From Streptomyces tibetensis (GTDB lineage Bacteria > Actinomycetota > Actinomycetes > Streptomycetales > Streptomycetaceae), in assembly GCF_007655005.1 (NCBI RefSeq), contig NZ_SZVW01000001.1:1-64000 (forward strand): a stretch of DNA of 64,000 bases. The letters run 5' to 3'. The translations under genes were made by a program, and so were the position numbers. Of the stretch, positions 24,149-31,902 are shown one piece after another. The notes beneath the pieces were generated by a model. The model ran no database searches. It saw only the letters and a program-made list of their open reading frames with translations, and was not told the DNA's origin. Numbering within the stretch: position 1 is the stretch's first letter; every line of letters starts with the position of its first letter.

Positions 24149-25618
24149 ATGACGCGCTTCGTTCGGTGGACCGCTCTGGCGGCCGCATCGGCCCTGCTGG
24201 CCGCGGGCTGCAGCGGCGGTCCGTCCGACGACGACAGGAGCGGGCTGTCCTGGGGACGTTGCAAGGCCGGTGCCGACGGCCCCGCGCCGAGCAGCGACTG
24301 GCAGTGCGCGACGCTGAAGGTGCCGCTGGACTGGTCGAAGCCGGACGGCGAGACGATCGGTCTGGGGCTGATCCGCGCCAAGGCGCGCGGCGGTAACCGC
24401 GTCGGGTCGCTGCTGTTCAACTTCGGCGGCCCGGGTGCCTCGGGCGTGTCCATGATGCCGTCGTACGCCCCGACCGTCTCCTCACTGCGCGAGCGGTACG
24501 ACCTGGTGAGCTGGGACCCCCGCGGGGTGGGTGCGAGCGAGGGGATCCGCTGCAGGGGCGACAAGGAGATCCAGGCCGCCGAGTCGGTGGACCTCACCCC
24601 GGACACCCCGGCCGAGGAGAAGGCGTTCCTGAAGGACGCCACCGACTTCGGCAAGGGCTGCCAAAGGGACGCCGGCAAGCTCCTGGCCCACGTCTCGACG
24701 GCCGACTCGGCCCGTGACATGGACCGCATCCGTGAAGTCCTCGGCGACAAGAGGATGAACTACTTCGGTATCTCCTACGGCACCGAACTGGGCGGCACCT
24801 ACGCGCACCTGTTCCCGAAGAAGGTGGGACGCATGACGCTGGACGCGGTCGTCGACCCCGGGGCGGACACCGTGGGCCACGCCCAGAACCAGGCGAAGGG
24901 CTTCCAGCGGGCACTGGACAGTTACCTCGAGTCCACCGGCCAGGACCCTCAGGAGGGCTCGCGGAAGATCGCGGCCCTGTTGCAGCGGATCGACGCCCGC
25001 CCCCTCCCGGCGGGCCTGCCGGGGCGGAAGCTGACCCAGGCCCTCGCGGTGACCGGCATCATCCTGCCGCTGTACAGCAAGGACAGCTGGCCGACGCTGA
25101 CCGGCGCCCTCGACGCGGCCGAACAGGGCGACGGCTCGGAGTTGCTGACCCTCGCCGACCGCTACAACGAGCGTGCCCCCTCGGGGCGCTACGGCACGAC
25201 CACCCACTCCCAGCGGGTCATATCGTGCCTGGACGACCGGCAGCGGCCGACGGTGGCCGAGACGAAGCGGCTGCTGCCCCGGTTCGAGAAGATCTCCCCG
25301 GTGTTCGGGACGTTCCTCGGCTGGGACACGGCCGGCTGGTGCCACGACTGGCCGGTGCCCGGACAGCACGACACCCCGGAAGTGAGCGCCCCCGGCGCGG
25401 CGCCGGTCCTGGTGGTCGGCAACACCGGCGACCCGGCCACCCCGTACGAGGGCGCGCGCAGGATGGCCGACGAACTGGGCAAGGGTGTCGGAGTGATGCT
25501 CACCTGGCGGGGCGAGGGACATGGCGCGTACGGCAGCGGGAGCGACTGCGTCGACTCCACGGTGAACGCGTACCTGCTGGACGGTTCGGTGCCGAAGGAC
25601 GGCAAGGTCTGCTCATGA
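24149..25618 (+). CDS. Secreted lipoprotein alpha/beta-hydrolase peptidase, paralogue of the preceding gene
   Basis: A 489-residue protein from ATG 24149 with GGGGG about 10 bases upstream. The signal peptide ends LLAAGC (Cys21). Landmarks match the gene before it: LFNFGGPGASG, WDPRGVGASEG, nucleophile FGISYGTELGG (Ser209), VGNTGDPATPYEGARRM and GEGHGAYGSG. It lacks a stretch of the Pro/Gly segment seen after the lipobox in its neighbour. Likely substrate is extracellular peptides; specificity may differ between the two copies. A 16-bp-stem terminator follows the stop. Confidence 0.88.
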   Translation: MTRFVRWTALAAASALLAAGCSGGPSDDDRSGLSWGRCKAGADGPAPSSDWQCATLKVPLDWSKPDGETIGLGLIRAKARGGNRVGSLLFNFGGPGASGVSMMPSYAPTVSSLRERYDLVSWDPRGVGASEGIRCRGDKEIQAAESVDLTPDTPAEEKAFLKDATDFGKGCQRDAGKLLAHVSTADSARDMDRIREVLGDKRMNYFGISYGTELGGTYAHLFPKKVGRMTLDAVVDPGADTVGHAQNQAKGFQRALDSYLESTGQDPQEGSRKIAALLQRIDARPLPAGLPGRKLTQALAVTGIILPLYSKDSWPTLTGALDAAEQGDGSELLTLADRYNERAPSGRYGTTTHSQRVISCLDDRQRPTVAETKRLLPRFEKISPVFGTFLGWDTAGWCHDWPVPGQHDTPEVSAPGAAPVLVVGNTGDPATPYEGARRMADELGKGVGVMLTWRGEGHGAYGSGSDCVDSTVNAYLLDGSVPKDGKVCS

Positions 25619-25620
25619 CG

Positions 25621-25665
25621 GCGGCGGGGGCCTCGGACACCCGTGGTGCCCGAGGCCCCCGCCGC
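25621..25665. terminator. Strong bidirectional terminator between slp paralogue and moeZ
   Basis: GCGGCGGGGGCCTCGG (25621-25636) pairs perfectly over 16 bp with 25650-25665, around a 13-base loop. It separates convergent genes. Confidence 0.85.
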
Positions 25666-25689
25666 TCGGGAAGGGAGGCCGGATACGGC

Positions 25690-26868
25690 TCAGTACACCG
25701 GCTTGGACGGCTCGATCTGGTTGACCCAGCCGATCACGCCACCGCCGACGTGCACCGCGTCCGAGAAGCCCGCGGACTTCAGCACCGCGAGGACTTCCGC
25801 ACTGCGGACACCCGTCTTGCAATGCAGGACGATCTTCTTGTCCTGCGGGAGGCTCTCCAGGGCGGTGCCCATGAGGAACTCGTTCTTCGGGATCAGCCGG
25901 GCGCCCGGGATGGAGACGATCTCGTACTCGTTCGGCTCACGGACGTCGATGATGTCGATGCTCTCGCCGTCGTCGATCCACTCCTTGAGCTGCTTGGGAG
26001 TGATCGTGGAGTCGGCGGCCGCCGCCTGGGCCTCCTCGGACACGACGCCGCAGAAGGCCTCGTAGTCGATGAGCTCGGTGACGGTCGGGTTCTCGCCGCA
26101 GACCGCGCAGTTCGGGTCCTTGCGGACCTTGACCTGGCGGTACTGCATCTCCAGGGCGTCGTAGATCATCAGCCGGCCGACCAGCGGGTCACCGATGCCG
26201 GCGAGCAGCTTGATGGCCTCGTTGACCTGGATGGAGCCGATGGACGCGCACAGTACGCCCAGGACGCCGCCCTCGGCGCAGGAGGGGACCATGCCGGGGG
26301 GCGGCGGCTCCGGGTACAGGCAGCGGTAGCAGGGGCCGTGCTCGGACCAGAAGACGGACGCCTGGCCGTCGAAGCGGTAGATCGAACCCCAGACGTACGG
26401 CTTGTTCAGCAGCACGCAGGCGTCGTTGACAAGGTAGCGGGTCGCGAAGTTGTCCGTACCGTCGACGATCAGGTCGTACTGACTGAAGATGTCCATCACG
26501 TTGTCGGCCTCGAGCCGCTCCTCGTGAAGGATCACGTTCACGTACGGGTTGATGCCCTTGACACTGTCGCGGGCCGACTCGGCCTTGGGCCGGCCGATGT
26601 CGGCCTGGCTGTGGATGATCTGGCGCTGCAGGTTCGACTCGTCGACCTCGTCGAACTCCACGATGCCGAGGGTGCCGACGCCCGCGGCGGCCAGGTACAT
26701 CAGCGCCGGCGAGCCCAGGCCGCCGGCGCCCACACACAGCACCTTGGCGTTCTTCAGCCGCTTCTGCCCGTCCATCCCGACGTCGGGGATGATCAGGTGG
26801 CGGGAGTACCTGCGGACCTCGTCTACGGTGAGCTCGGCAGCCGGCTCGACCAGGGGTGGCAGCGACAC
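25690..26868 (-). CDS. moeZ: Adenylyltransferase/sulfurtransferase MoeZ (E1-like plus rhodanese)
   Basis: A 392-residue fusion from GTG 26868. Residues 1-270 are a MoeB/ThiF E1-like adenylyltransferase: VLCVGAGGLGSPALMYLAAA, DESNLQRQ with the catalytic Arg, VDGTDNFATRYLVND, and zinc-ligand pairs CYRCLYPE and CAVCG. Residues 280-392 are a rhodanese with active Cys350 in LHCKTGVRSAEV. MoeZ adenylates and thiocarboxylates ubiquitin-like sulfur carriers (for example CysO, MoaD, and secondary-metabolite carriers) and is a shared sulfur supplier in actinobacteria. A SigR-type promoter lies in the 63-bp gap upstream and overlaps the stop of the previous gene, so moeZ can be induced by thiol stress apart from that gene. 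Confidence 0.95.
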   Translation of the reverse strand: MSLPPLVEPAAELTVDEVRRYSRHLIIPDVGMDGQKRLKNAKVLCVGAGGLGSPALMYLAAAGVGTLGIVEFDEVDESNLQRQIIHSQADIGRPKAESARDSVKGINPYVNVILHEERLEADNVMDIFSQYDLIVDGTDNFATRYLVNDACVLLNKPYVWGSIYRFDGQASVFWSEHGPCYRCLYPEPPPPGMVPSCAEGGVLGVLCASIGSIQVNEAIKLLAGIGDPLVGRLMIYDALEMQYRQVKVRKDPNCAVCGENPTVTELIDYEAFCGVVSEEAQAAAADSTITPKQLKEWIDDGESIDIIDVREPNEYEIVSIPGARLIPKNEFLMGTALESLPQDKKIVLHCKTGVRSAEVLAVLKSAGFSDAVHVGGGVIGWVNQIEPSKPVY

Positions 26869-26912
26869 GGGGACTCCGTTGGTCGGTCAATCACTACGGT
26901 TGTTCTCCCCGT

Positions 26913-26938
26913 AACAGTGCCATGCGCTTTTTCATTCC
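26913..26938 (-). promoter_or_regulatory. SigR-type promoter of moeZ
   Basis: On the minus strand GGAAT (26938-26934), an 18-bp spacer and GTT (26915-26913) match the SigR consensus exactly. The -35 box overlaps the TGA stop of the upstream spherulin-4 family gene. Predicted start is near 26907, about 40 bases ahead of the moeZ GTG. Confidence 0.85.
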
Positions 26939-27681
26939 GAGACACCTGTTCCGACACGCGAGACGAATTCGTCCCAGTAGCCGGGCATGGCCTCCCACGG
27001 GTCCGTCTGACCGCCCCCGTCCGTGTGGTCGGTGATCCAGACCGTCGCGGCGCCCTGCCACCGGGCGATGCGCAGTGCCTCGGCCAGGTGAGGGCGGGGC
27101 ACGCCGTGGACGAAGTGGCAGAAGCGCTCGGGCGTGTGGTCGGCGGTCCATTCCGCCACCTGCGACCAGCGGTAGTCGCTCCAGGGCCCGGAGAAGGTGA
27201 CCAACTGGTCGGCGAGCTCGACATAGCCGGGGTGCGGGTGGATGCCGTGACCGAGGACGATGTGGGCGGCGTCACGGATCATGCGCAGCGTGGCGACCGT
27301 GCGGCGGATTTCGGGCAGCCCGGCGTGGTCGGCGGGGCAGCGCTCCAGGAGAAAGCCGTCGACCTGGTACCAGTCGACGAAGCGGTGGGCGTCCGAGATC
27401 AGTTCGCCGAAGTTCCGGGTGCCGTACCGGGTGTCGAGGTGGCCGAGGACGCGGATGCCGGCGTTACGCAGGCGGCCGGCCGCCGCCAGGCAGTGCGGGT
27501 CGGGGCGCGCGCCGGGACCGTCCGCCACATTGAGGACCACCCAGTGCAGCGGGGTGCCGGGGCGGGTCAGCTCACCCCATTCGGTGGGGGCGAGGAGGGG
27601 GTGAGCGTAGCCGGGCACCCCGACGCCGGGGCGGACTTCCGTGCCCGAGGTGCTCCGCCGGGATCTGGTCAGATGCGGCAT
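26932..27681 (-). CDS. Spherulin-4 (GH135/Sph3-like) family protein
   Basis: A 249-residue protein from ATG 27681, overlapping the epimerase gene by 13 bp. It shows the family's TIM-barrel landmarks: GVGVPGYAHPL at the start, LHWVVLNVADGPGARPD, IRVLGHLDTRYGTR, VDWYQVDGFLLERC, and WVTDHT-like WITDHTDGG at the end. Spherulin-4 enzymes such as fungal Sph3 cut galactosaminogalactan. In those enzymes the QVDG strand is followed by an acidic DE pair; here LLER is found, so activity may be altered. No signal peptide is visible, so it may act in the cytoplasm or leave by another route. It is the last gene of the polysaccharide-type operon. Confidence 0.75.
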   Translation of the reverse strand: MPHLTRSRRSTSGTEVRPGVGVPGYAHPLLAPTEWGELTRPGTPLHWVVLNVADGPGARPDPHCLAAAGRLRNAGIRVLGHLDTRYGTRNFGELISDAHRFVDWYQVDGFLLERCPADHAGLPEIRRTVATLRMIRDAAHIVLGHGIHPHPGYVELADQLVTFSGPWSDYRWSQVAEWTADHTPERFCHFVHGVPRPHLAEALRIARWQGAATVWITDHTDGGGQTDPWEAMPGYWDEFVSRVGTGVSE

Positions 27682-28628
27682 GCCGCCTCCATCCAGATGT
27701 CGGCGAGGGACTCCTCCAGGCCGATCCGGGGACGCCAGCCGAGCCGGTCGCGCGCGGTGCGCACGTCGGCCTGCTGCCAGCTGCCGCAGCCGTCGGGGTA
27801 CGGATACGCGACGGGGGGCGCGTGGTCCGGGTCGGGGCGGGGGTGGCCGATGGCCGAGCGCAGGGCGCCGGGAGGCCCGTCGAGTTCGTGGAGGGCGCCG
27901 CCGTATCCGGCGACCCGGGCGAGGACCCCGGCGGCGTCGCGCAGGCGCACGGCGCGGCCGGAGCCGATGTTGATGACGCCCTGCGCGGCGGAGAGCGAGG
28001 CGGCGTGGACGGCACGGGCCACGTCGCGGACGTCCACGAAGTCGCGCTGGGCGCCGAGCCCGCCGAGTTTCAGCTCGCCGTCGCCGGACTGCATGGCGCG
28101 GCGCATGGCCTCGGCGAGACGGCCCAGCGGGGAGCCGGCGGGGGTGCCGGGCCCGGCCGGTGAGAAGACGCGCAGGACGACAGCGTCCAGGCCGGAGCCG
28201 AGGACCAGTTCGGTGGCGGCGAGCTTGCTGACGCCGTACGGGCCGCCGGGCCGGGGCACCGCGTCCTCGGCGGTGGAGGAGCCTGGCTGGCTCGGGCCGT
28301 ACTCCGCGCTGCAGCCGATCTGCACCAACCGGGCTCCGCAGCCGCTGCGGCGCAGGGCCTCGCAAACGGTGGCCACGGCGACGGTGTTGTGGCGGGTGAG
28401 CTCGCGGGCCCCGCCGCGGGTGGCACCGGCGCAGTTGACGACGACACCCGGGTGGACCGCGTCGAGGAAGCGGGTGAGGGCGCCGGGGCTGCCCGAGGCG
28501 AGGTCGAAGCGGACGTCGGCGTCGTCACCGCGGCCGAGGGCGGTGAGCTGCACGGCCGGGTCGGCGAGCAGGCGGTCGGCGACGAAGCGCCCGATGTAGC
28601 CGTTGGCTCCGATCAGCAGGACTCTCAT
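27669..28628 (-). CDS. NAD-dependent epimerase/dehydratase (extended SDR)
   Basis: A 319-residue protein from ATG 28628. The Rossmann start VLLIGANGYIGRFVADRLL has the GxxGxxG motif. The active site is present: Ser in IGCSAEYG and the YxxxK motif in PYGVSKLAA. RVFSPAGPGTP and DFVDVRDVARAV are typical of sugar-nucleotide epimerases such as GalE-like enzymes. By context it may make the sugar nucleotide, for example UDP-hexosamine epimers, used by the PelF-like glycosyltransferase two genes upstream. It overlaps the spherulin-4 gene by 13 bp. Confidence 0.85.
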   Translation of the reverse strand: MRVLLIGANGYIGRFVADRLLADPAVQLTALGRGDDADVRFDLASGSPGALTRFLDAVHPGVVVNCAGATRGGARELTRHNTVAVATVCEALRRSGCGARLVQIGCSAEYGPSQPGSSTAEDAVPRPGGPYGVSKLAATELVLGSGLDAVVLRVFSPAGPGTPAGSPLGRLAEAMRRAMQSGDGELKLGGLGAQRDFVDVRDVARAVHAASLSAAQGVINIGSGRAVRLRDAAGVLARVAGYGGALHELDGPPGALRSAIGHPRPDPDHAPPVAYPYPDGCGSWQQADVRTARDRLGWRPRIGLEESLADIWMEAACRI

Positions 28629-28783
28629 CGCGCGGCTCCCCGTGTCGCCGGGGTTCCTGGGTGGGTGGTCATGCGGGTTCTCCTAGAAGCGGAAGAGAAG
28701 GCGGGAAGGAGGGGGAGGAAGGAAAGGAAGGGGTGGGACGGGGCGAATGCCGCCCGCGGCGGCGGGGCCGGTGTCGGCGCCGG

Positions 28784-29935
28784 TCACCGCGCGGGCTCCG
28801 ACGGTGCGTGGGCCGAGGCCCGGGTGAGCTTGCGGGTCGTGTGGACCAGCAGGGCCAGGGCCGCCGCGCCGCAGGCGAGGGTGGGGACGCTGCCGGCGCC
28901 CCAGGTGGTGACGAGGGTTTCGACCGGGGTGGCCAGGAAGCCGAGACCAGGGAGGCGGGAGGCGAAGACAGAGGCGAGGCCGACTGCCTCCGCCATGGCC
29001 GTCGCGGTGAGGACCACGGCGGGGGCATAGGTGAAGCCGTGCGTGGTGAGGAGGCGGGCCAGGAACAGGAGCGCCCCCAGGGCGAGGGCCTGAGCGGAGG
29101 CACCGGACTCGCCGAGGACTGCCCCGCAGAGGGCGAGCAGGGCCGCCAGGGCGCCCAGGAACAGGGCGAACGTGCCGAGCAGGAGGGGTCGCATGGCGGC
29201 GGCGAAGTCCTCCAGGCCGCGGCTGGAGGCGAGTTTGCGGCGGGCACGCGCGGTGAGGAGGTGTGCGGTCCAGGCGGCGGGCGCGCAGGCCAGGGCGAGA
29301 GCCAGGACAGGGGCGGCGGTGAGGGGCCAGGGGCCGTCGGGCGTGCCGGTGGGCAGGGTGTCGGGGCCTCCGGCGAGGGCGTTGCGGAGCAGGCCGTCGC
29401 CCAGGAGGGTGTAGAGGACGAGCCACAGGGTCCACGGGGTGGTTCTGCCGGAGGATGCGCCCGGTCGCGGCCCGGGCCGGTCCGTGTCGGTCCTGCTCAG
29501 GGGCCCTCGACGCAGGGCCGCGCGCAGCCCCAGGGCCACGGCGAGGGCGCCCGCCGCGGCCGCGAGCAGGCGCGGCTGCCCATGGGTGAGGTGCACGGCG
29601 GTCACGGCTGCGGCGCACAGCGCACCGGGCAGGAGGGTCGAAAGGGCCCAGTCGGCGCGCACCCGGGGAGGGGCGGGCGGGGCGGGCAGGGGTGTGTCCC
29701 CGTCCCGTGAGACCCGCGCGTACATCTCCTCGGCGAGGGAGAAGACGTCCCGGTGGCGGAAGCGGGCGGCGGTCCGGTCGGTGATGCCGTGCGCCTCCAG
29801 ACCCGCGGCGATCTCCAGGGGGTCCACCGCGCGCTCACAGAGGTCACGGTGACGGTGCATCAGCGCCTTGACCGGGTCGGCAGCGCCCCGACGCGAGGTG
29901 CTTCCCGGACGGTCCAGTTCGCCCAAGTCGCTCAT
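28784..29935 (-). CDS. Multi-pass membrane protein of the polysaccharide locus
   Basis: A 383-residue protein from ATG 29935, which overlaps the glycosyltransferase stop by one base (TGATG). The first ~95 residues are soluble and helical (HRHRDLCERAVDPLEIAAGL and ITDRTAARFRHRDVFSLAEE), followed by about eight hydrophobic helices rich in Ala and Leu (for example LYTLLGDGLLRNALAGG, LLLGTFALFLGALAALLAL). No named family was recognised. By position it could be the membrane export component that goes with the PelF-like enzyme, the place taken by PelG in Pel loci, but it is shorter than PelG and no motif supports equivalence. Confidence 0.65.
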   Translation of the reverse strand: MSDLGELDRPGSTSRRGAADPVKALMHRHRDLCERAVDPLEIAAGLEAHGITDRTAARFRHRDVFSLAEEMYARVSRDGDTPLPAPPAPPRVRADWALSTLLPGALCAAAVTAVHLTHGQPRLLAAAAGALAVALGLRAALRRGPLSRTDTDRPGPRPGASSGRTTPWTLWLVLYTLLGDGLLRNALAGGPDTLPTGTPDGPWPLTAAPVLALALACAPAAWTAHLLTARARRKLASSRGLEDFAAAMRPLLLGTFALFLGALAALLALCGAVLGESGASAQALALGALLFLARLLTTHGFTYAPAVVLTATAMAEAVGLASVFASRLPGLGFLATPVETLVTTWGAGSVPTLACGAAALALLVHTTRKLTRASAHAPSEPAR

Positions 29936-31677
29936 CACGCACCCTCCTGGGCGGGCACGGGAGTGGTCGCCCGCACAGGTTTGCCCGCCACCCAGCCGCC
30001 GCCGGCGGCGGCGGCGAGGCGGGGCGACGCGGCGGTCCAGCGGACGGGTACGTGGGCCTCGGCGGGCACCGCGAACGGCAGTGGCGCCCCCGCTCCGTCG
30101 AGGAGGACACGGCGGACGGGCGCGTGCGAGACGATCTCCAGGTAAATGCCGTGAAATGCCTCGATGTTCTGCTCGACCGTGAACAGTTCGAGGGCACGGG
30201 CGCGAGCGGCGGCGCCCAGGCGCGCACGGCGCTGGGGGTCGCGCAACAGGGCCACGCACGCGTCGGCGAGCGCCCGCGGATTGCGCGGCGGTACGACGAG
30301 CCCCGTGCCGCCGATGACCTCCACGACCGCGCCGACGTCCGTCGACACCGTCGCGCGCCCGCAGAGCATGGCCTCGACGAGGCCGACGGGGAAGCCCTCG
30401 ACCACGCTGGACAGTACGGTCACGGCACCCGAGGCGTGGGCGTCGGCGACGGCCGGGAGTTCAGGGCCGCCGATCTCCTCGAAGGACACCGGATTGTCGC
30501 CGGCCGCGTGCGGGCCCTCGGCCTCGTCGGGGAAGAGCTGGGCGGCCAGCGTCCTGCAGTGACCGAGGTAGGCGGCACCCTCGGGACCGGCGGGGGCGCC
30601 CACGATGCGCAGCCGCGTCGTCGGCTCCTGCTTGCGCACCTCCGCGAAAGCGTGCAGCAGCGAGACCAGGTCCTTGGCGGGCTCGACGTGGCCCACCCAG
30701 ACGAGCGTGTACGGGTCCACGCAGTCCGGGGACTCGCCCACCTCGTCGAAGGGCCGGGCGTCCATGCCGGGGTAGACCGTGCGGAGCTTCTCGCGATCGG
30801 CGCCGCAGCGCTCCTGCCAGCGGCGGGTGTGGGTGTTGCCGGCGGTGACGACCTCGGCCCGCTCGTAGGCCTCGGCGGCGAGCCGGCCCTGGAAGGCGGC
30901 CAGCAGGGACCGCACGGCGGGCGGGGCGTCCGGGGCGTTGAGGTAGTGCGTCCGCAGGCGCACGCCGTATTCGGTCACCATCAGGGGCACGCCGGTGAAG
31001 TGCCGGGCCAGCAGACCGGGCAGGGCCGCCGTACCGCCGGACGCGGCGTGACAGAGGTCGACCGTGCCGAGCCCGTCGTCCTCGTACCAGTCGAGGGAGA
31101 GGGGGCGCAGGGCGCGTTCGAGGTGCGCGGCGACGGCGAGCAGATCCGGTACGCGCGCCTCGCGTGCCGCGCGATGGGCGCCGGGCGCACGACAGGCGCG
31201 TTCCAGGGTGCGCACGGCGGCCTCCGACCGGAGCGCTCCCCTCAGTCCGCCTTCTTCGCGGGCGAGTTCGGCGAGCCCGTACAGGGCGTTGGCGAAACGG
31301 TCCGCCTCGGAGGTCGGCGCACCTCCGGAGAGCCCCCCGACAGCGCTCGGGACGCCCCCGGCGGCAGGGGAGGCAGCTCCTCCCGGCCCCCCACACAGCA
31401 CGGCGGCCAGTTCTCCGAAGTACTCGGTGAACCGCCGGCGTGCGCGGCGCCCGAGCACCACCTCGTCGTCCTCGGCCATCCACAGGGGCGCGGTGCGCAC
31501 CCGGCGGACGTTCGGTGACAGCGGGACCCAGCCCTCGTCCTCCTGGTGCTCGCTGCGGCTGAGCGCGTAGACGTCGAACTCGTGCTGGGCGAGCCCGCGC
31601 ACCAGCCGGTCGCACCAGAGCCTGGCGTCACCGCTCACATACGGATAGCCACCCTCCGTAAGCAGTCCGATGCGCAC
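29935..31677 (-). CDS. GT4 glycosyltransferase of the DUF3492/PelF-like type
   Basis: A 580-residue protein from ATG 31677. The N-terminus (MRIGLLTEGGYPYVSGDARL, WCDRLVRGLAQHEFDVYALS) is the DUF3492 module found in PelF-type enzymes. The C-terminal GT-B half has LVWVGHVEPAKDLVSLLHAF, RLRIVGAPAGPEG, and the EX7E donor site EGFPVGLVEAM followed by GRATVSTDVGAVVEVIG. PelF polymerises UDP-activated amino sugars for the Pel exopolysaccharide. It is the first gene of the four-gene unit running to 26932. An insertion rich in Gly/Pro/Ser lies near residues 95-120. Confidence 0.85.
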   Translation of the reverse strand: MRIGLLTEGGYPYVSGDARLWCDRLVRGLAQHEFDVYALSRSEHQEDEGWVPLSPNVRRVRTAPLWMAEDDEVVLGRRARRRFTEYFGELAAVLCGGPGGAASPAAGGVPSAVGGLSGGAPTSEADRFANALYGLAELAREEGGLRGALRSEAAVRTLERACRAPGAHRAAREARVPDLLAVAAHLERALRPLSLDWYEDDGLGTVDLCHAASGGTAALPGLLARHFTGVPLMVTEYGVRLRTHYLNAPDAPPAVRSLLAAFQGRLAAEAYERAEVVTAGNTHTRRWQERCGADREKLRTVYPGMDARPFDEVGESPDCVDPYTLVWVGHVEPAKDLVSLLHAFAEVRKQEPTTRLRIVGAPAGPEGAAYLGHCRTLAAQLFPDEAEGPHAAGDNPVSFEEIGGPELPAVADAHASGAVTVLSSVVEGFPVGLVEAMLCGRATVSTDVGAVVEVIGGTGLVVPPRNPRALADACVALLRDPQRRARLGAAARARALELFTVEQNIEAFHGIYLEIVSHAPVRRVLLDGAGAPLPFAVPAEAHVPVRWTAASPRLAAAAGGGWVAGKPVRATTPVPAQEGA

Positions 31678-31756
31678 GTGTGCACCCCCGATCTCCCGTA
31701 TGGGGAGCCGCCGTTGCCCGGCGGCTCGCAGCGGGACGAACGTATGCGGACAAGGC

Positions 31757-31790
31757 GGTGGTGCGACGGACGGTTGTCCGTCGCACCACC
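31757..31790 (-). terminator. Perfect 15-bp stem hairpin after the ABC operon
   Basis: GGTGGTGCGACGGAC (31757-31771) pairs with GTCCGTCGCACCACC (31776-31790) around GGTT. It lies 112 bp past the ABC ATPase stop on the minus strand and 80 bp before the glycosyltransferase start, so it probably ends the transporter transcript. It could also be an operator for the polysaccharide operon. Confidence 0.65.
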
Positions 31791-31902
31791 AAAAGGGGTG
31801 AACGGTCGTAACTTTCCCGTGCGGGTCGCGTTCTGTCGCGCTAGGAGATCAAGCGGACACGGATCGTCATGTCACAGCCGACTCCCGACGCCGAACACGG
31901 CA

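Noticed and set aside
31678..31902. Small gene in the gap containing the 15-bp inverted repeat
   Set aside because: No frame with a ribosome site; hairpin best explains it.
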